Assembly (NCBI GenBank): GCA_025093555.1
Contig: JAIWNF010000037.1
Coordinates: 248,001 to 312,000, forward strand
Length of the DNA: 64,000 nt
Reading direction: 5' to 3'
Source: Circinella umbellata
Lineage: Eukaryota; Mucoromycota; Mucoromycetes; Mucorales; Lichtheimiaceae
Made by a program: the position numbers and the translations under genes. Position 1 is the first letter of the stretch, and each line of letters begins with the position of its first letter. The notes under the pieces were generated by a model. It had not been told where the DNA came from and ran no database searches. It saw only the letters and a list, made by a program, of their open reading frames with translations. This document shows, piece by piece, positions 11,558-21,598 of this stretch.

Positions 11558-12168
11558 TTGAAAACCAGTTCTCAGAACTGGGTAATAAATTTTATAGATT
11601 TAATAATAATAAATCTGTTGTAAAAATAGATAATGTAAAGCTTTATAATTTACGATTTAGAGTCACATGTTTATTAAAAAATATACAAAAGTTTTGTGAA
11701 TTATTCAATGTAGCAACTTTACAACATCATAAGTTATAGGAAATGGAGAACTTTAGATTTCCTATTGAAAAAAAAAATAATTGGTATTGTTGTTAGTAAT
11801 AAAAAGCAAAATAAAAGTAAATTAAGTAAAATGCTTGAATTACAAAGTAGTTTCTTAAATATGGATATATCCGACACTTGAATGATGAAATCAATAATAG
11901 CTCTAGTAATTCAAGTGATGATCATCCAAAAAGTAAAGAATTGACAAAGAAAAGGAAAGTTAAAGGAAAAGGAAAAGAAAGAGCATACAAATCATATGAA
12001 ATTAAAGCAATTGTGGACCATAAAGTTGAAAATGATATATATCACTTTTCAGTTAAATGGAAAGATTATTCAGAAAGTGAAAATACGTAGTAGTTAACTA
12101 TCGATAACTTTTATAAAAAAGCAATGTTAAAAACATATATTGAAACTAATACTATTGGTATACTTTAA

Positions 12169-13644
12169 TTTAGTTTTATAATATAAAAAGTGATAATCTA
12201 CCTAATATATTCAAACCTGTTATTATTGAACCAACTTCTTTATAATATCTGCTAGATTAAACGATCTACTATTATATATATAAATATTTTCACATTTAAT
12301 TTTTTTAAGTTTTTTTTTGTCTTTTCTATTTTTACATTTCACTTCACCTATCTTTTCTATAACTTTTTGTTTAGGTTTTTTTATTATTTTTACAGGGCTT
12401 TTATTTCTTGTTTTTGGAATATGTAATTTACTATGTGTAGAACAAAGATAATCAAGTTTATTATCACCTATATTTGTTCTTATTTTTCAATGGCACATAT
12501 GGCCCATTTTTTTTCCACTGCTAAAGAGAAACAATTCAGTTTATTTTATATATATTTTCCTTGATATAATTAGTAATTTAAAAGATGTATATTGTTTAAA
12601 AACTTGCACTGCAAATCGTTATGGTTTTTTCTCTTAGAGAAAAGTTCTCGAATTTCAATAAACAAATTTATTTTTTGTCTTTAAAAATTCGAAATATATA
12701 TTCTTAACATATAAATATTGTAATATATAAACCTTTGTTAATTTATTATTGATAATTTATCTTTAAAATAATATAAACGCTTTAGAATATTTTATAAACT
12801 TAAAATAATTATAATTAATTATAAGAGAAAATAATAAATATATCTTTTATTAAATTTAAATACTAGTAAAAACATTAGAAATAGGATTGTTCCTCAAAAA
12901 CATGCATGCATACATTTGGGTTGCTATTTATATACCAGAAGTTTTTTGTTTCTGTAACTTACATTTTTTCTTTAATAATATTTTTCATAAGTTCTTGTTT
13001 ATTTTTATTTGTATTATATAAAACTTCATCTTCAAAGTATTTTTTCATAACTTTATTCATAATATCTTTAATAGAATGAAGCGTCGTCTGTTTGCAAATA
13101 AGAAAATCTTTATTCAATAAAACCATATTTAGTTAATACTTTTAATGTTCTTTTTTTTTAAGAAAATGAAATTCAATTTTTGTATAATATAAAAAATAAT
13201 TATATGCATAATTTGAATCTGCAAAATAATAATGAAAGAATAAAATTTAAAAAAAATCATGGGTAATAATAATTTTGTAACTATGGATATACCCACATCA
13301 ATTGAAAGTGTTTTTACATTGGAAAATAAAGCTAAAAAAATTCGATTGGAATGCCATCATAAAAGCAATATTTGATATAGGTTGAATCAATGTAATGAGG
13401 GATAGCTATTAAGAGAAGATGGAATAAAAAAATGTTAGTGTAAAACATAATGGTTTTTCCTAGAAAGGTACCATAAAAAAGAATCAGTTTTACCTTGATT
13501 TGCGACTCTAGTGTTTTATCCGTCAAACAAATTAGTATTATATCAAGTAAGTTTTAGTTATCAGTTATACTTTAAAAACTATAATCCAATAGTCATTAGA
13601 TATAATTAGCAGTTGAATAATAAATTAAAACAGAAATAACCATC
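12169..13644. other. AT-rich spacer with two short minus-strand open segments
   Basis: Two open segments deserve mention. Minus strand 12510-12260 gives a lysine-rich peptide with a possible zinc-ligand start (GHMCH, LDYLCSTHSKLHIPKTRNK). Minus strand 13125-12966 gives NKDFLICKQTTLHSIKDIMN. Neither is recognised. They may be remains of another ORF of the neighbouring transposon. Nothing else is supported. Confidence 0.3.
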
Positions 13645-14307
13645 ATGTCTCAAGGTAATCTTAAATCAAGATCTGGCAAAACGTATACCTATGTTACTCT
13701 TAAGAAAGGTGTATTAACTGTTACGGAAAACATTTTGATAAGAGGTAATAATGATGATCCTGAGTTTAGTATTGTTACTGAACTAGAAAGAAATATTAGT
13801 GAAAGTATGGGAACTGATAACAACATCTCTATGCGTGATATTGGAATGTCGTTTTCTGATGATGCTATATCAAACATGTTTTTCTTGAATGACACTATTA
13901 TCGAGTATCGTGAGACAATTGGACAAATCAAATCTCGCAGTAACAAAGATAACCGTTATGACTCTGTCTATATGGGTCCATGTGTGATGGTAGGAATAAA
14001 TGAAAATGTAATGCAAACATTAATGAAGAAACTTTTAGCATCAGGGTTATCAGTTAACTACGATAACATGACTCTCTCTAACAATTACTACTAGGTAGTA
14101 TCAAGAATTCTAACTCCTATGAAAGGTGCTAACCCTGTTACTGTCAAATGTTATGATCCCAAGAACAAATGTGTTGGTTCTTATGGACCTATACTTCCAT
14201 TCTTTGTCAACATAAGAAGAAGTGCTGTAGCTGTGTGTGGTTTTAACCTATGTCTAAAGAGAAGAATAAACCACCACTATAATAGGTATAAACATTTCAT
14301 TATTTAA
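13645..14307 (+). pseudogene. Unrecognised ORF with one internal stop
   Basis: A single frame runs from ATG 13645 to the stop at 14305-14307 and is interrupted only by TAG at 14092-14094. The product would be about 220 residues, starting MSQGNLKSRSGKTYTYVTLK. It contains MRDIGMSFSDDAISNMFFL, YDSVYMGPCVMVGI and, after the stop, GANPVTVKCYDPKNK and SYGPILPFF. Codon use is balanced and less lysine/asparagine-biased than the transposase that begins 116 bp downstream. I do not recognise the family; I see no membrane segment, signal peptide or known catalytic motif. It could be a second ORF of the adjacent transposon, an endogenised viral protein or an independent gene. Confidence 0.5.
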
Positions 14308-14422
14308 TAATTAAATTGTTAATTAAATTTATATATAAAAAATACTATTATAAGATTTTTATTTTTGTATTTATAAAATTGAATTTTCATATATTTTATA
14401 TTTTAAAAAGTATTATGCTAAT

Positions 14423-16056
14423 ATGGAAAATGATATGGAAATTATGGACGAGTATGCAAATAAAAATAATGAAGAAATAAAAAAATATAAAATTGATTTA
14501 AAAAATGAAATTAACGAATTAGTATTAGAGGAATGGTCTTTTTTAAGTAAAGATTGGAAGAATAATGAACATAAATATAAGCACAGGACTGAGATTAAAA
14601 ATGTAAAAGAAATTAGACAAATTAAAAATGAATTATTAAATAAATTAGGTTATATATCTGTGTTCTTTTTTATTACAGTATTATATACTAATAAGGAATA
14701 TCCTAAGCCTTATCTCGAAATTGAAAAAGCTTTATTACTATTATATCATTTAACTGAAGGCCTTACATCAAAAACAATGAAACAATATATGCCATATACA
14801 ACATTTTATTCTTTTTATAAGGAGTTCTGGATTAACAATTATAATAATTTAAATCATTTTGTTGATATATGTTTAAAAAATATGTTTAGTAATCTTAAAA
14901 TTAGAATTTTATCAGCAAAAATAAAAAACCCTAAACATTATAAAAATATAACAATGATGCTTGATGGTCATGAGTCTGCTGTAGACTATAATAAACCTAA
15001 TATTCCCAAGTTAAAAAAATGGTCTTATAAATTAAAAAGTAGTGGTATTAGAACACAAGTATTAATAGATATAAATGAGAATATAATTAATGTATCAGAA
15101 AGCTTATTATGTGGTATTAGTAGTGATGGTGGAATGATGTTAAATATGAAATTATACAATAAAATTTATCAGCAAGACTGTATAGCTGTAGATGGTGGTT
15201 ATACACTTTTTATTAAACAATTTGAAAATCTTTGTAAAAATAAAAATATTAATTTAGATGATAAAAACTTTTTTTACCCAATTAGAAAAGAAATAGGAAT
15301 TGCATTAAATCATCAAGAAGAACATTATAATAAAGTATTTGGTAGTTTTAGGAGTATAGTTGAGAATCAGTTTAAAGATTTATTTAATAAATTTAAAAGA
15401 TTTAATAATAATAATTCAATATTAAAAACAGATGATATAAAATATATAAATTTACAATTAAAAGTTGCTTTTCTATTAAAAAATATAAATAATTTTTTAG
15501 ATAAATTTAATATAATTATACAAGATCATCATAAGTTATGGTTTAATGATAATTTTGAATTTCCTTCTGAAATGCGATTAATAGATATCGTCTATACTAA
15601 TCAAATGGAACAAGTAAATAAATTAAAAGAATTAAATAAATTTTAAGATGACTTTTTAAATTTAGATATAACTGATAATAATATGATAATAAATGAAGAC
15701 ACAGATGATAACATAGAAAATAATAATGATAAAAATATAATTACAAATGAAAATATAATGAAAATGAAGTAGATTTTCCTGAATATAGAAATATTAACAA
15801 AAAAAGGAAAAAATCAAGTAAAAGAAATTCTAAAAAAATAAACATATATGATATAAGAAATACTAATAATGATGAAAATATATATGAAATTGATAAAATA
15901 TTAAATCATAAAATTGAAAATAAAAATTATATATTCTATATTAAATGGGTAGGATATGATGATGATAGTAATTCATGGGTAAAAGAATCTGATTTTAAAC
16001 AAAAAGAAATTATAATAGATTATTTTAGTGAAAGAAATATTATATATAGAAATTAA
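14423..16056 (+). pseudogene. DDE transposase fused to chromodomain, near-complete copy
   Basis: The first 407 codons (14423-15646) are open. They show a helical N-terminal region (LYTNKEYPKPYLEIEKALL), candidate aspartates in MMLDGHESA (about 14960) and IAVDGGYTLF (about 15185), and a glutamate-containing HYNKVFGSFRSIVENQF box (about 15325-15370). This resembles DDE_Tnp_4/Harbinger-type endonucleases. After the TAA at 15644 the same frame continues as an acidic linker (DDFLNLDITDN), then shifts frame near 15765 into VDFPEYRN, a basic stretch and a chromodomain (YEIDKILNHKIENKNYIF, YIKWVGYDDDSNSWVKESDF) ending at 16054-16056. The stop and the shift separate the parts in this copy. The order DDE, acidic/basic linker, chromodomain recurs at 9286-12168. 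Chromodomains target elements to chromatin in chromoviruses; a similar role here is inference. Confidence 0.75.
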
Positions 16057-16133
16057 AAAAATAAATTATCCTAATTAATTATTGAACTATATATTTTACT
16101 ATAAACTATATTTTTATTTAAAATTATAGTGAC

Positions 16134-16399
16134 GGATTAATCATCAGAAAGTCAGTCGTGCTGGGGAGCCACTTCCCATGAGCTACCAACTTGCTCTGAC
16201 ACTTGTATCCATTCAGCTAAGTGCTCTTACAGACATATGTTCTTCTGCACCAGTTTCCAATGCGAGTATTCCTGTTGTCAAGTTAAAGCCAACCGATGAG
16301 TTGACAAATGCCTTGAAAAGTTTAACAATTGGGTCTGGTGCGGGTGCCAGTTCAAGTATTATAAGTCTGAGACTTTATGGCTTATGTTTTTATCTTTAA
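16134..16399 (+). CDS. Unrecognised open segment
   Basis: The frame is open from after a TGA near 16131 to TAA at 16397-16399 and includes EPLPMSYQLALTLVSIQLSA and a serine/glycine-rich end (SLTIGSGAGASSSI). Its base composition is less AT-rich than the neighbours, which hints at a coding origin. No domain, intron or homologous copy is seen. It may be an exon or a fragment. Confidence 0.25.
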
Positions 16400-16787
16400 T
16401 TTGAAACTGATGTTTCACGTCAAATGTACAAGGATCATATACGTAGTTCAAAGTATGTACATGTTTGCTAATACTTTTCATAACCGAAAAGGTTGCTTTA
16501 TCACAATGGTCTATATTAAAAAAGCGCCATAAGGCACTGTTGTTGATTAGTAGGTTGTGCCAGTCAGCACAAACTCACGTAGCCATGGCAAGTTCTTCAG
16601 ATGAAAGCAGTTGAAACACTTTAGAAAGAATTTCATTTGGTAGATCTTTTATCAAGTCAAAAGCGCGTTTTGATCTTGTTAAGTAATCCTTATTATTGTT
16701 GTTTCTGTTGTTGTTGCTGTTGTCAATATTGTTGTCGATATTGCTGTTGTTGTTACTGTTCTCGGCCATGTTATAAATTGAGCTCAA
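16396..16787 (-). pseudogene. F-box protein fragment with nonsense codon
   Basis: The minus-strand frame begins MSSIYNMAENSN with an asparagine-rich leader, followed by an F-box (about residues 40-85: DLIKDLPNEILSKVFQLLSS, then VCADWHNLLINNSALWRFF). A TGA at 16575-16577 falls within the F-box, exactly where many F-boxes have arginine before VC; CGA to TGA is the simplest explanation. The frame then remains open through HVHTLNYVYDP to TAA at 16396-16398. F-box proteins act as SCF ubiquitin-ligase adaptors; the usual C-terminal LRR region is absent. It could be the 3' part of the gene starting at 17301 if an intron joins them. Confidence 0.6.
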
Positions 16788-16830
16788 TGCTCAGTGTTGC
16801 TTCATTTCTTTTTTTTATTAATTCTAGCAA

Positions 16831-17301
16831 TCATCTTTTAATCTTCTTGTCTTCATGTTTCTTCATCAACTTGTATGCAAATGGTCCTCCCATTCTTATG
16901 ATTATTTTGTTGGTTATAAAATCCGGGTGGTACTGCTGGCAGGCTTTGCGTTTTATTTGTTTATGACAGCAATCAAGACAAAGCATTTTCATATTATACT
17001 CTGCGCAGTCAGTAACCGGTAACGAGCAATATTTTATAGACTTTTTCGAATTTCGTTTGTCACACGCGTCACACAGAAGGTTGTTATTAATGAACTCTTG
17101 GTTGTTGAATGAAGTAGGTGTTGATATTGTTGTGGTAGTAGTTGTAGTTGTAGTTGCTCGTGATGGTGCTGTCGATGCAGAAGAGGGAGGTTCTTTCACC
17201 GTCAAAATAAGATTTCGTTTTTTGTCATTACTAGTGGAACCAGAATCTAATTGTCTTTTATTCATGTTTGGATCGTTTGAATTGTGTGTTTTGTTGCTCA
17301 T
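16831..17301 (-). CDS. Cysteine-rich hypothetical protein
   Basis: The 156-codon ORF starts MSNKTHNSNDPNMNKRQL, has a low-complexity Ser/Thr region (nine consecutive Thr), and then a cysteine-rich block: CDACDKRNSKKSIKYCS, DCAEYN, MLCLDCC. The C-terminus is basic (MKKHEDKKIKR). The cysteine pattern suggests a small zinc-binding domain; I do not recognise the family. The ORF lies 44 bp upstream of the F-box pseudogene on the same strand and may be its N-terminal region, although no clean splice pair was found. Confidence 0.4.
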   Translation of the reverse strand: MSNKTHNSNDPNMNKRQLDSGSTSNDKKRNLILTVKEPPSSASTAPSRATTTTTTTTTISTPTSFNNQEFINNNLLCDACDKRNSKKSIKYCSLPVTDCAEYNMKMLCLDCCHKQIKRKACQQYHPDFITNKIIIRMGGPFAYKLMKKHEDKKIKR

Positions 17302-17951
17302 ATGTAGGCAGTGAAGAAAGTTAAAGAATAGTTACAAAAATAAAAAACGCGCTGACATTTTGCTTATTACCAGGACAACTCAGTCATTTCCATGCAATCA
17401 TTTTTTAAAACTAGCTACGAAGAGACGCATTCAAAACGGCAAAAAAATTGTAAAATACATCTAATTCTCTGAAAAATGAGTGCTCATAGTTGGAAATGGT
17501 CAATGACCTTGTTTTTATTTTTATTTTATTTTTGACTCTTTCAAAGGTCAAGGTTTGTTTCTCTTTCTTCTTTTTTGTTTATTAGTTGTACATTGTTATT
17601 ATTCGCTACATATTATGGTCTTCTAGGTGCCTGGGAGGCACGGGGAGATGAACATCCCACGATTGAACCCCACTTATTTTATTATTACATCAAAAAAATA
17701 TAACATGCCTTGCTCCCTCTTCTACTCATTTTCGCCTCTTTTTTTAACATGAGCTACGCGTTCCAATCCTTGTTTTTCAAGCCAAAATTGCGATGGGTTA
17801 TTCCTTTTGTTTCTTAAGATTCTTAAGTATTGTCGTAATATGATCAGTAAAAGTTTTCTTGATTTATAAAGGTTTCACTCAGATGGAAGTGCGCATCAAG
17901 TTATAATTATTGAAAGCAAGTATTCATTATGTTGCGTTTATATATTTATTA
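17302..17951. other. Intergenic region
   Basis: No coding signal is seen. A less AT-rich island at 17616-17672 contains a perfect hairpin, GTGCCT-GGG-AGGCAC (about 17627-17641). It was examined as a tRNA and does not fold as one. Confidence 0.4.
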
Positions 17952-18413
17952 GGAATTGCTACAGACACTGCATATTTTGGACTTTCTGACACCCTACAAA
18001 TAAAAAATTATCAAACAAGTTATTAGACCATATAAATTGTAGTAACAGTGTTATCAATACCAATAGCACTTATATGACCAATCATACCATGTACCATTAA
18101 AAGTATACATATTATTTCTTGTCTGCCTTGTCTTTATATAGACTACAGCTTCCACTTGTGTACATAACGTTATAGTGTGAAAAGATAAGATATATAGAGC
18201 GGTATTGATAAAAAGTTGAACTGCTAATATAAACTCTATAAACATTGTAAGTTATATAACAATAATAACTGTATAGATAGTGTATAAAATGGTCAGATAC
18301 AACGTAATTATATCAGAGTGCTGTGGGCATTCGAAAAAACATAAAAGTAGGATATTTGCAAGAGTTAAAAATATCTAATATAGTATGTTTTGGGGTGTCC
18401 GTAGCAATTCTCC
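17952..18413. mobile_element. TA-target MITE, 462 bp
   Basis: The left end GGAATTGCTACAGACAC and the right end (complement GGAGAATTGCTACGGACACC) are imperfect inverted repeats with a 2-bp indel. They are bounded by TA at 17950-17951 and 18414-18415. There is no transposase inside. The structure fits a non-autonomous Tc1/mariner-superfamily element. Confidence 0.6.
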
Positions 18414-18415
18414 TA

Positions 18416-19230
18416 TTTTTTATATAGGTGAAGATTTGATATTGTATAGCATATAGCTTTTATATAATAGACTCTTTTTATACTTTAGCTTTATAGTGAA
18501 GGATCCATTGCCTACGATGTATACAACTCTTTAAAAAAGGTCGAACCGATAGTATATATATCTAGGACAAACATTTTCTGGAGGTCAATTATATGGAAAG
18601 AGACTATCAATATAAATGACACATACAAAAAGATAGTGAATAGCTATAAGGGCAACAAGCCAATCGTAAAAGATACGTGATTATAAATGAGTGAATATAC
18701 TACGTAATCTCACACAGTTGCAATACAGGGTAAAAAAAGTTAACAAAATTACAGCTAAAACTATAGTAAGAAAAAGAAAGATAAAATGTCTAAGTAGAAT
18801 ATTGATTTCAATTCAACCCTTCTTGGGTAAATAGTCAATCCAAAAATTCTGGATAAGCTTGTGAATATTAAAAGTGAAAAAGATATTTATGCCTACATAA
18901 ACAAATTTTTATGCATCTTCTATATATATATAATATATACTTAGTCTGAAAAAAAATACAGACCTTCTAATTGGTGGTGCTTTGGTAAGCTATAATAATC
19001 AGCCTGACAGTTATCGTTTTCTCTACTCTAGCCAAGGTAGTATACACGTCTCTTTGTTTAAATTTATAACACGTATGCATTTTCTTTTTAATAGCATGCT
19101 AAGAATTTTTTTGAGAGAGAGATAAAAAAGCTGTCATTCAAATAAAAAAAGGGTAACTTCTTTTTTTACTCTCGACCCCCCCCCCAACTTCTTTTTTTTA
19201 GATCTATATAATTTCCATGTGGATTGCCTA
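18416..19230. other. AT-rich intergenic region upstream of IMP1
   Basis: One 64-codon open stretch (about 18495-18680, YSEGSIAYDVYNSLKKVEPI) is present without recognisable domain. The rest is AT-rich, with a TA microsatellite near 18920. Two C-rich runs (about 19170-19185 and 19398) flank the start of the next gene. No further feature is supported. Confidence 0.4.
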
Positions 19231-20316
19231 ATGGGACCATTCCAATATTTTCGGCAAAATGGTGGAAAAATATTAAGAGGAGCAACCTATGCCGTTCAAT
19301 TTATGTGTTTTGCTCATGTATTTAATCAATATGTAGCTGAAGCAACTTTTGTAAGCTAGTTATTTTTATTTATTTTATAAACGCGTGTCTATTTCCTCCC
19401 CACCCCTCAAACCGTTTTTTAGGACACATAAATATATACATATATTAACATGGTTTATTTAATACACCCAATGGAATTGAACTCTTTTTTTTATATTTTA
19501 TTTTTATTAGTGCATGGGTCCATCTATGCTTCCAACATTTAACATTTCTGGAACGGTATATATTATTCATTATTATTATTATTTGAAAGGAATCAAAAAA
19601 TTTTATATAATAAATATTTGTTGTAGATTGTAGCTGTTGAACATATTACACCTCATTTTCGTGGATATCGTATGGGTGATGTAGTAGTTTGTATATCACC
19701 AGCAGCACCTGGAAGAGCAGTTTTAAAACGAATCCTCGGTTTGGTAAATCATTTTTTTTAATTTGTTTATTATTGTTGTTATTGGTGCTTGTTGTTTTCT
19801 TTTTTACTTATCCTATTTATTTTATATAATAAAAGCCTGGTGATAATATATGTGTTGATCCTACATCTCAGGAACGAAAATATATTGATGTAAGTAAAAA
19901 GAACTTTTCAGATGATTTCGGTAGGGGTAGTGGTGTGGGTAGTAGAAAGAGATGAAAGAAAGGGGTGGATCATTGTTGAATTAATAATAAATGGAAATAT
20001 AGATACCTGAAGGACATGTTTGGTTATCTGGTGATAATCTTAGTAATTCAACTGATTCACGTTATTATGGACCTGTTGCAATGGGATTGATTCGTGGACG
20101 TGTATTTGCTAATGTAATTAAATCTATTTTTTTAATCTTTGACTATAAGATTGTGACAAGAAAACAAAGGGGAAGAATGGGATGGGATAACCATTAACAA
20201 TATAAATTTACTATTTATTATATCTATCTTTGTTTATATATATTTAGTTATGGCCTGAACGTCGTTTAGTACCTGATGCATTTATTCCAGTATCTAATGA
20301 AGATTATAATAGCTGA
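19231..20316 (+). CDS. IMP1: Mitochondrial inner membrane protease subunit 1 (signal peptidase I family)
   Basis: Six exons with GT-AG introns: 19231-19350, 19511-19555, 19627-19743, 19836-19889, 20003-20113, 20248-20316, giving 171 residues, the usual size of IMP1. The protein starts [10 protein letters not shown] and has one N-terminal membrane segment (about 18-36). The catalytic serine is in [10 protein letters not shown] (about 42-51) and the catalytic lysine in [11 protein letters not shown] (about 90-99). The signal-peptidase box E GDN and [14 protein letters not shown] is at about 127-150. IMP1 cleaves sorting signals from proteins targeted to the mitochondrial intermembrane space. 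Exon joins are in phase and the start is the first ATG before the conserved region. It is the first gene of the host block; the next gene starts 235 bp downstream on the same strand. Confidence 0.93.
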
Positions 20317-20551
20317 AAAAAAAACACGCATATATTTTGTTCCATACCCCGTCCTCTTTCCTTCCACCTCCTCTGTTTTTATTTATTCAATTAAAAAGAA
20401 AACGTATAATCATTATGTTTATTTCAAGCTTAATTTTTAGTTCGATCAAGTAGTACCAAGTGTATTTATATATTCCGCTTATTGCAGCCCCCAATATTGT
20501 TTTTTTATTATACAACTCTCTCTATATATTTTTTTTTATCTTGCTGAATTA

Positions 20552-21437
20552 ATGAGTTCATTACTACCTAAATCTATTCAAGATATTGAAGCCAAAGAAC
20601 GTTTTGGATTAAATCAACAACGACAAAATAAGAATCCTTTCGGAATACGATGCCCTTTTCGTGGAAGAGTATTCCTATATATTGGATTCATCATGTTTAT
20701 CATGGTTTTATTAATGGTTCATTTTGGTGATGTGTCAAGAATGCCTTCATTTAGTCTTCAAAAGTCGTTGAACAACAATAATAATGATATTGAACATCAA
20801 GAAGCAGCAATTGCTGCTGCCATGATGGATAATGATATACCTTCTTTACCTCAACCATTAGGAGAACAATCATTAGAAAGTGAAATAGAAAGTATTTTAA
20901 GAGCTCATCCATTAACTGTTTTTTCAAAAACATATTGTCCGTAAGTTTTATTATTATTATTATTATTATTATGTGAGAGAGAATATGCGTCTATGTTGAA
21001 CCGGGACAACGGAAAGAAGGATAAACAATATTAATAGACTAAATTGGGGTTATCTTATTAGATATTCACGAAAAGCAAAAGAGATCTTAAATGAATATCC
21101 GTTAAAAATCCCTTATTATGTGGTTGAAGTAGATTTAAGAAGTAAGCATCCACTTTGTTTTGAAGGGAAGATGTTTGGGGACGCGTGGATAAATTATTCA
21201 TGCCGGAAAAAAAATATGGGTAAAAATGCATGATTTGGGGGGGAAGTAACCGTTTTTTTTCCTTTTTTTTTAGATGATGCAATGGAAATCAAAAAATTAT
21301 TAGGTGAACATACTCAATTAGATACATTTCCTAATATTTTTATTAATGGAGGAAGTATTGGTGGAGCATCAGAATTAAGTCGATTGGATAAGAGTGGTAG
21401 ATTAGAAGAAATTCTTAAAGAAAATAATTTACTTTGA
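20552..21437 (+). CDS. Membrane-anchored glutaredoxin (CPYS active site)
   Basis: Three exons: 20552-20940, 21062-21141, 21274-21437, all in phase, 210 residues. A cytosolic N-terminal region is followed by a single hydrophobic segment (about 41-58, LYIGFIMFIMVLLMV), a polar Asn/Gln/Ala-rich linker, and a glutaredoxin domain. The active site CPYS is split by the first intron (KTYCP / YSRKAKEIL, about 128-132). The glutathione-binding motifs TFPNIFING (about 172-180) and GGASEL follow. The architecture matches the secretory-pathway glutaredoxins of yeast (Grx6/Grx7), type II membrane proteins whose domain faces the lumen. The CPYS site is like Grx7. The role, reduction or glutathionylation in the early secretory pathway, is inferred from the family. 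Confidence 0.88.
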
Positions 21438-21598
21438 TTGGTATTGTTTCCCCTTGTTTTGAAACCTTTTTTTTTTTGCATTTAACTTTGTGCCTTTTTT
21501 TTTTCTTTTTCGACTGTAAATGGATAAATGGAACGAAAAGTATTTAAAAAGATCAACTTTGTCTCTTTCTTTTTCTTTTTTTTTACATAATAATAATA

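Larger units (their letters stand above)
5637..11866. repeat. Palindrome A: 2.2-kb inverted duplication around a 311-bp core
   Basis: The left arm (5637-7916) is the reverse complement of the right arm (8228-11866) once two later insertions in the right arm (10028-11035 and 11139-11557) are removed. Mirror positions sum to about 16122 near the centre; 7119-7322 and 8800-9003 encode identical peptides, so the inner arms are nearly identical. From the centre outward each arm holds an LRR/F-box-like fragment and then a DDE transposase. The left arm ends just before the chromodomain part that the right side retains. Arm similarity fades towards the core at about 7905-7916 and 8228-8240. Confidence 0.9.
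9286..12168 (+). pseudogene. DDE transposase with chromodomain, right-arm copy, broken by two insertions
   Basis: The frame starts with MDINTLITDEVNSIVV at 9286 and is broken by a stop at 9556 and a short deletion near 9408. It shows IIDGYDSR (about 9724) and TIDGGYTLF (about 9952). It is interrupted by a TA-flanked MITE (10028-11035), resumes as NDNFVYPIRKNP and FGSFRSKV (11038-11138), and is interrupted again by a repeat (11139-11557). It then continues through 11560-11866. Downstream, 11878-12090 encodes a basic linker (KKRKVKGKGKERAYKS) followed by a chromodomain start (YEIKAIVDHKVEND, FSVKWKDYSESENT), closed by two TAG codons; the chromodomain tail runs to 12168. The gene is clearly dead, but the DDE-linker-chromodomain order matches the copy at 14423-16056. 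Confidence 0.75.

Noticed and set aside
16178..16399. The open segment as a complete gene
   Set aside because: No upstream exon, promoter or domain could be identified; it is kept only as a low-confidence fragment.
17616..17672. tRNA or 5S-like gene
   Set aside because: A TTCAATC-like sequence and a GC hairpin are present, but no acceptor, D or anticodon arms form on either strand.
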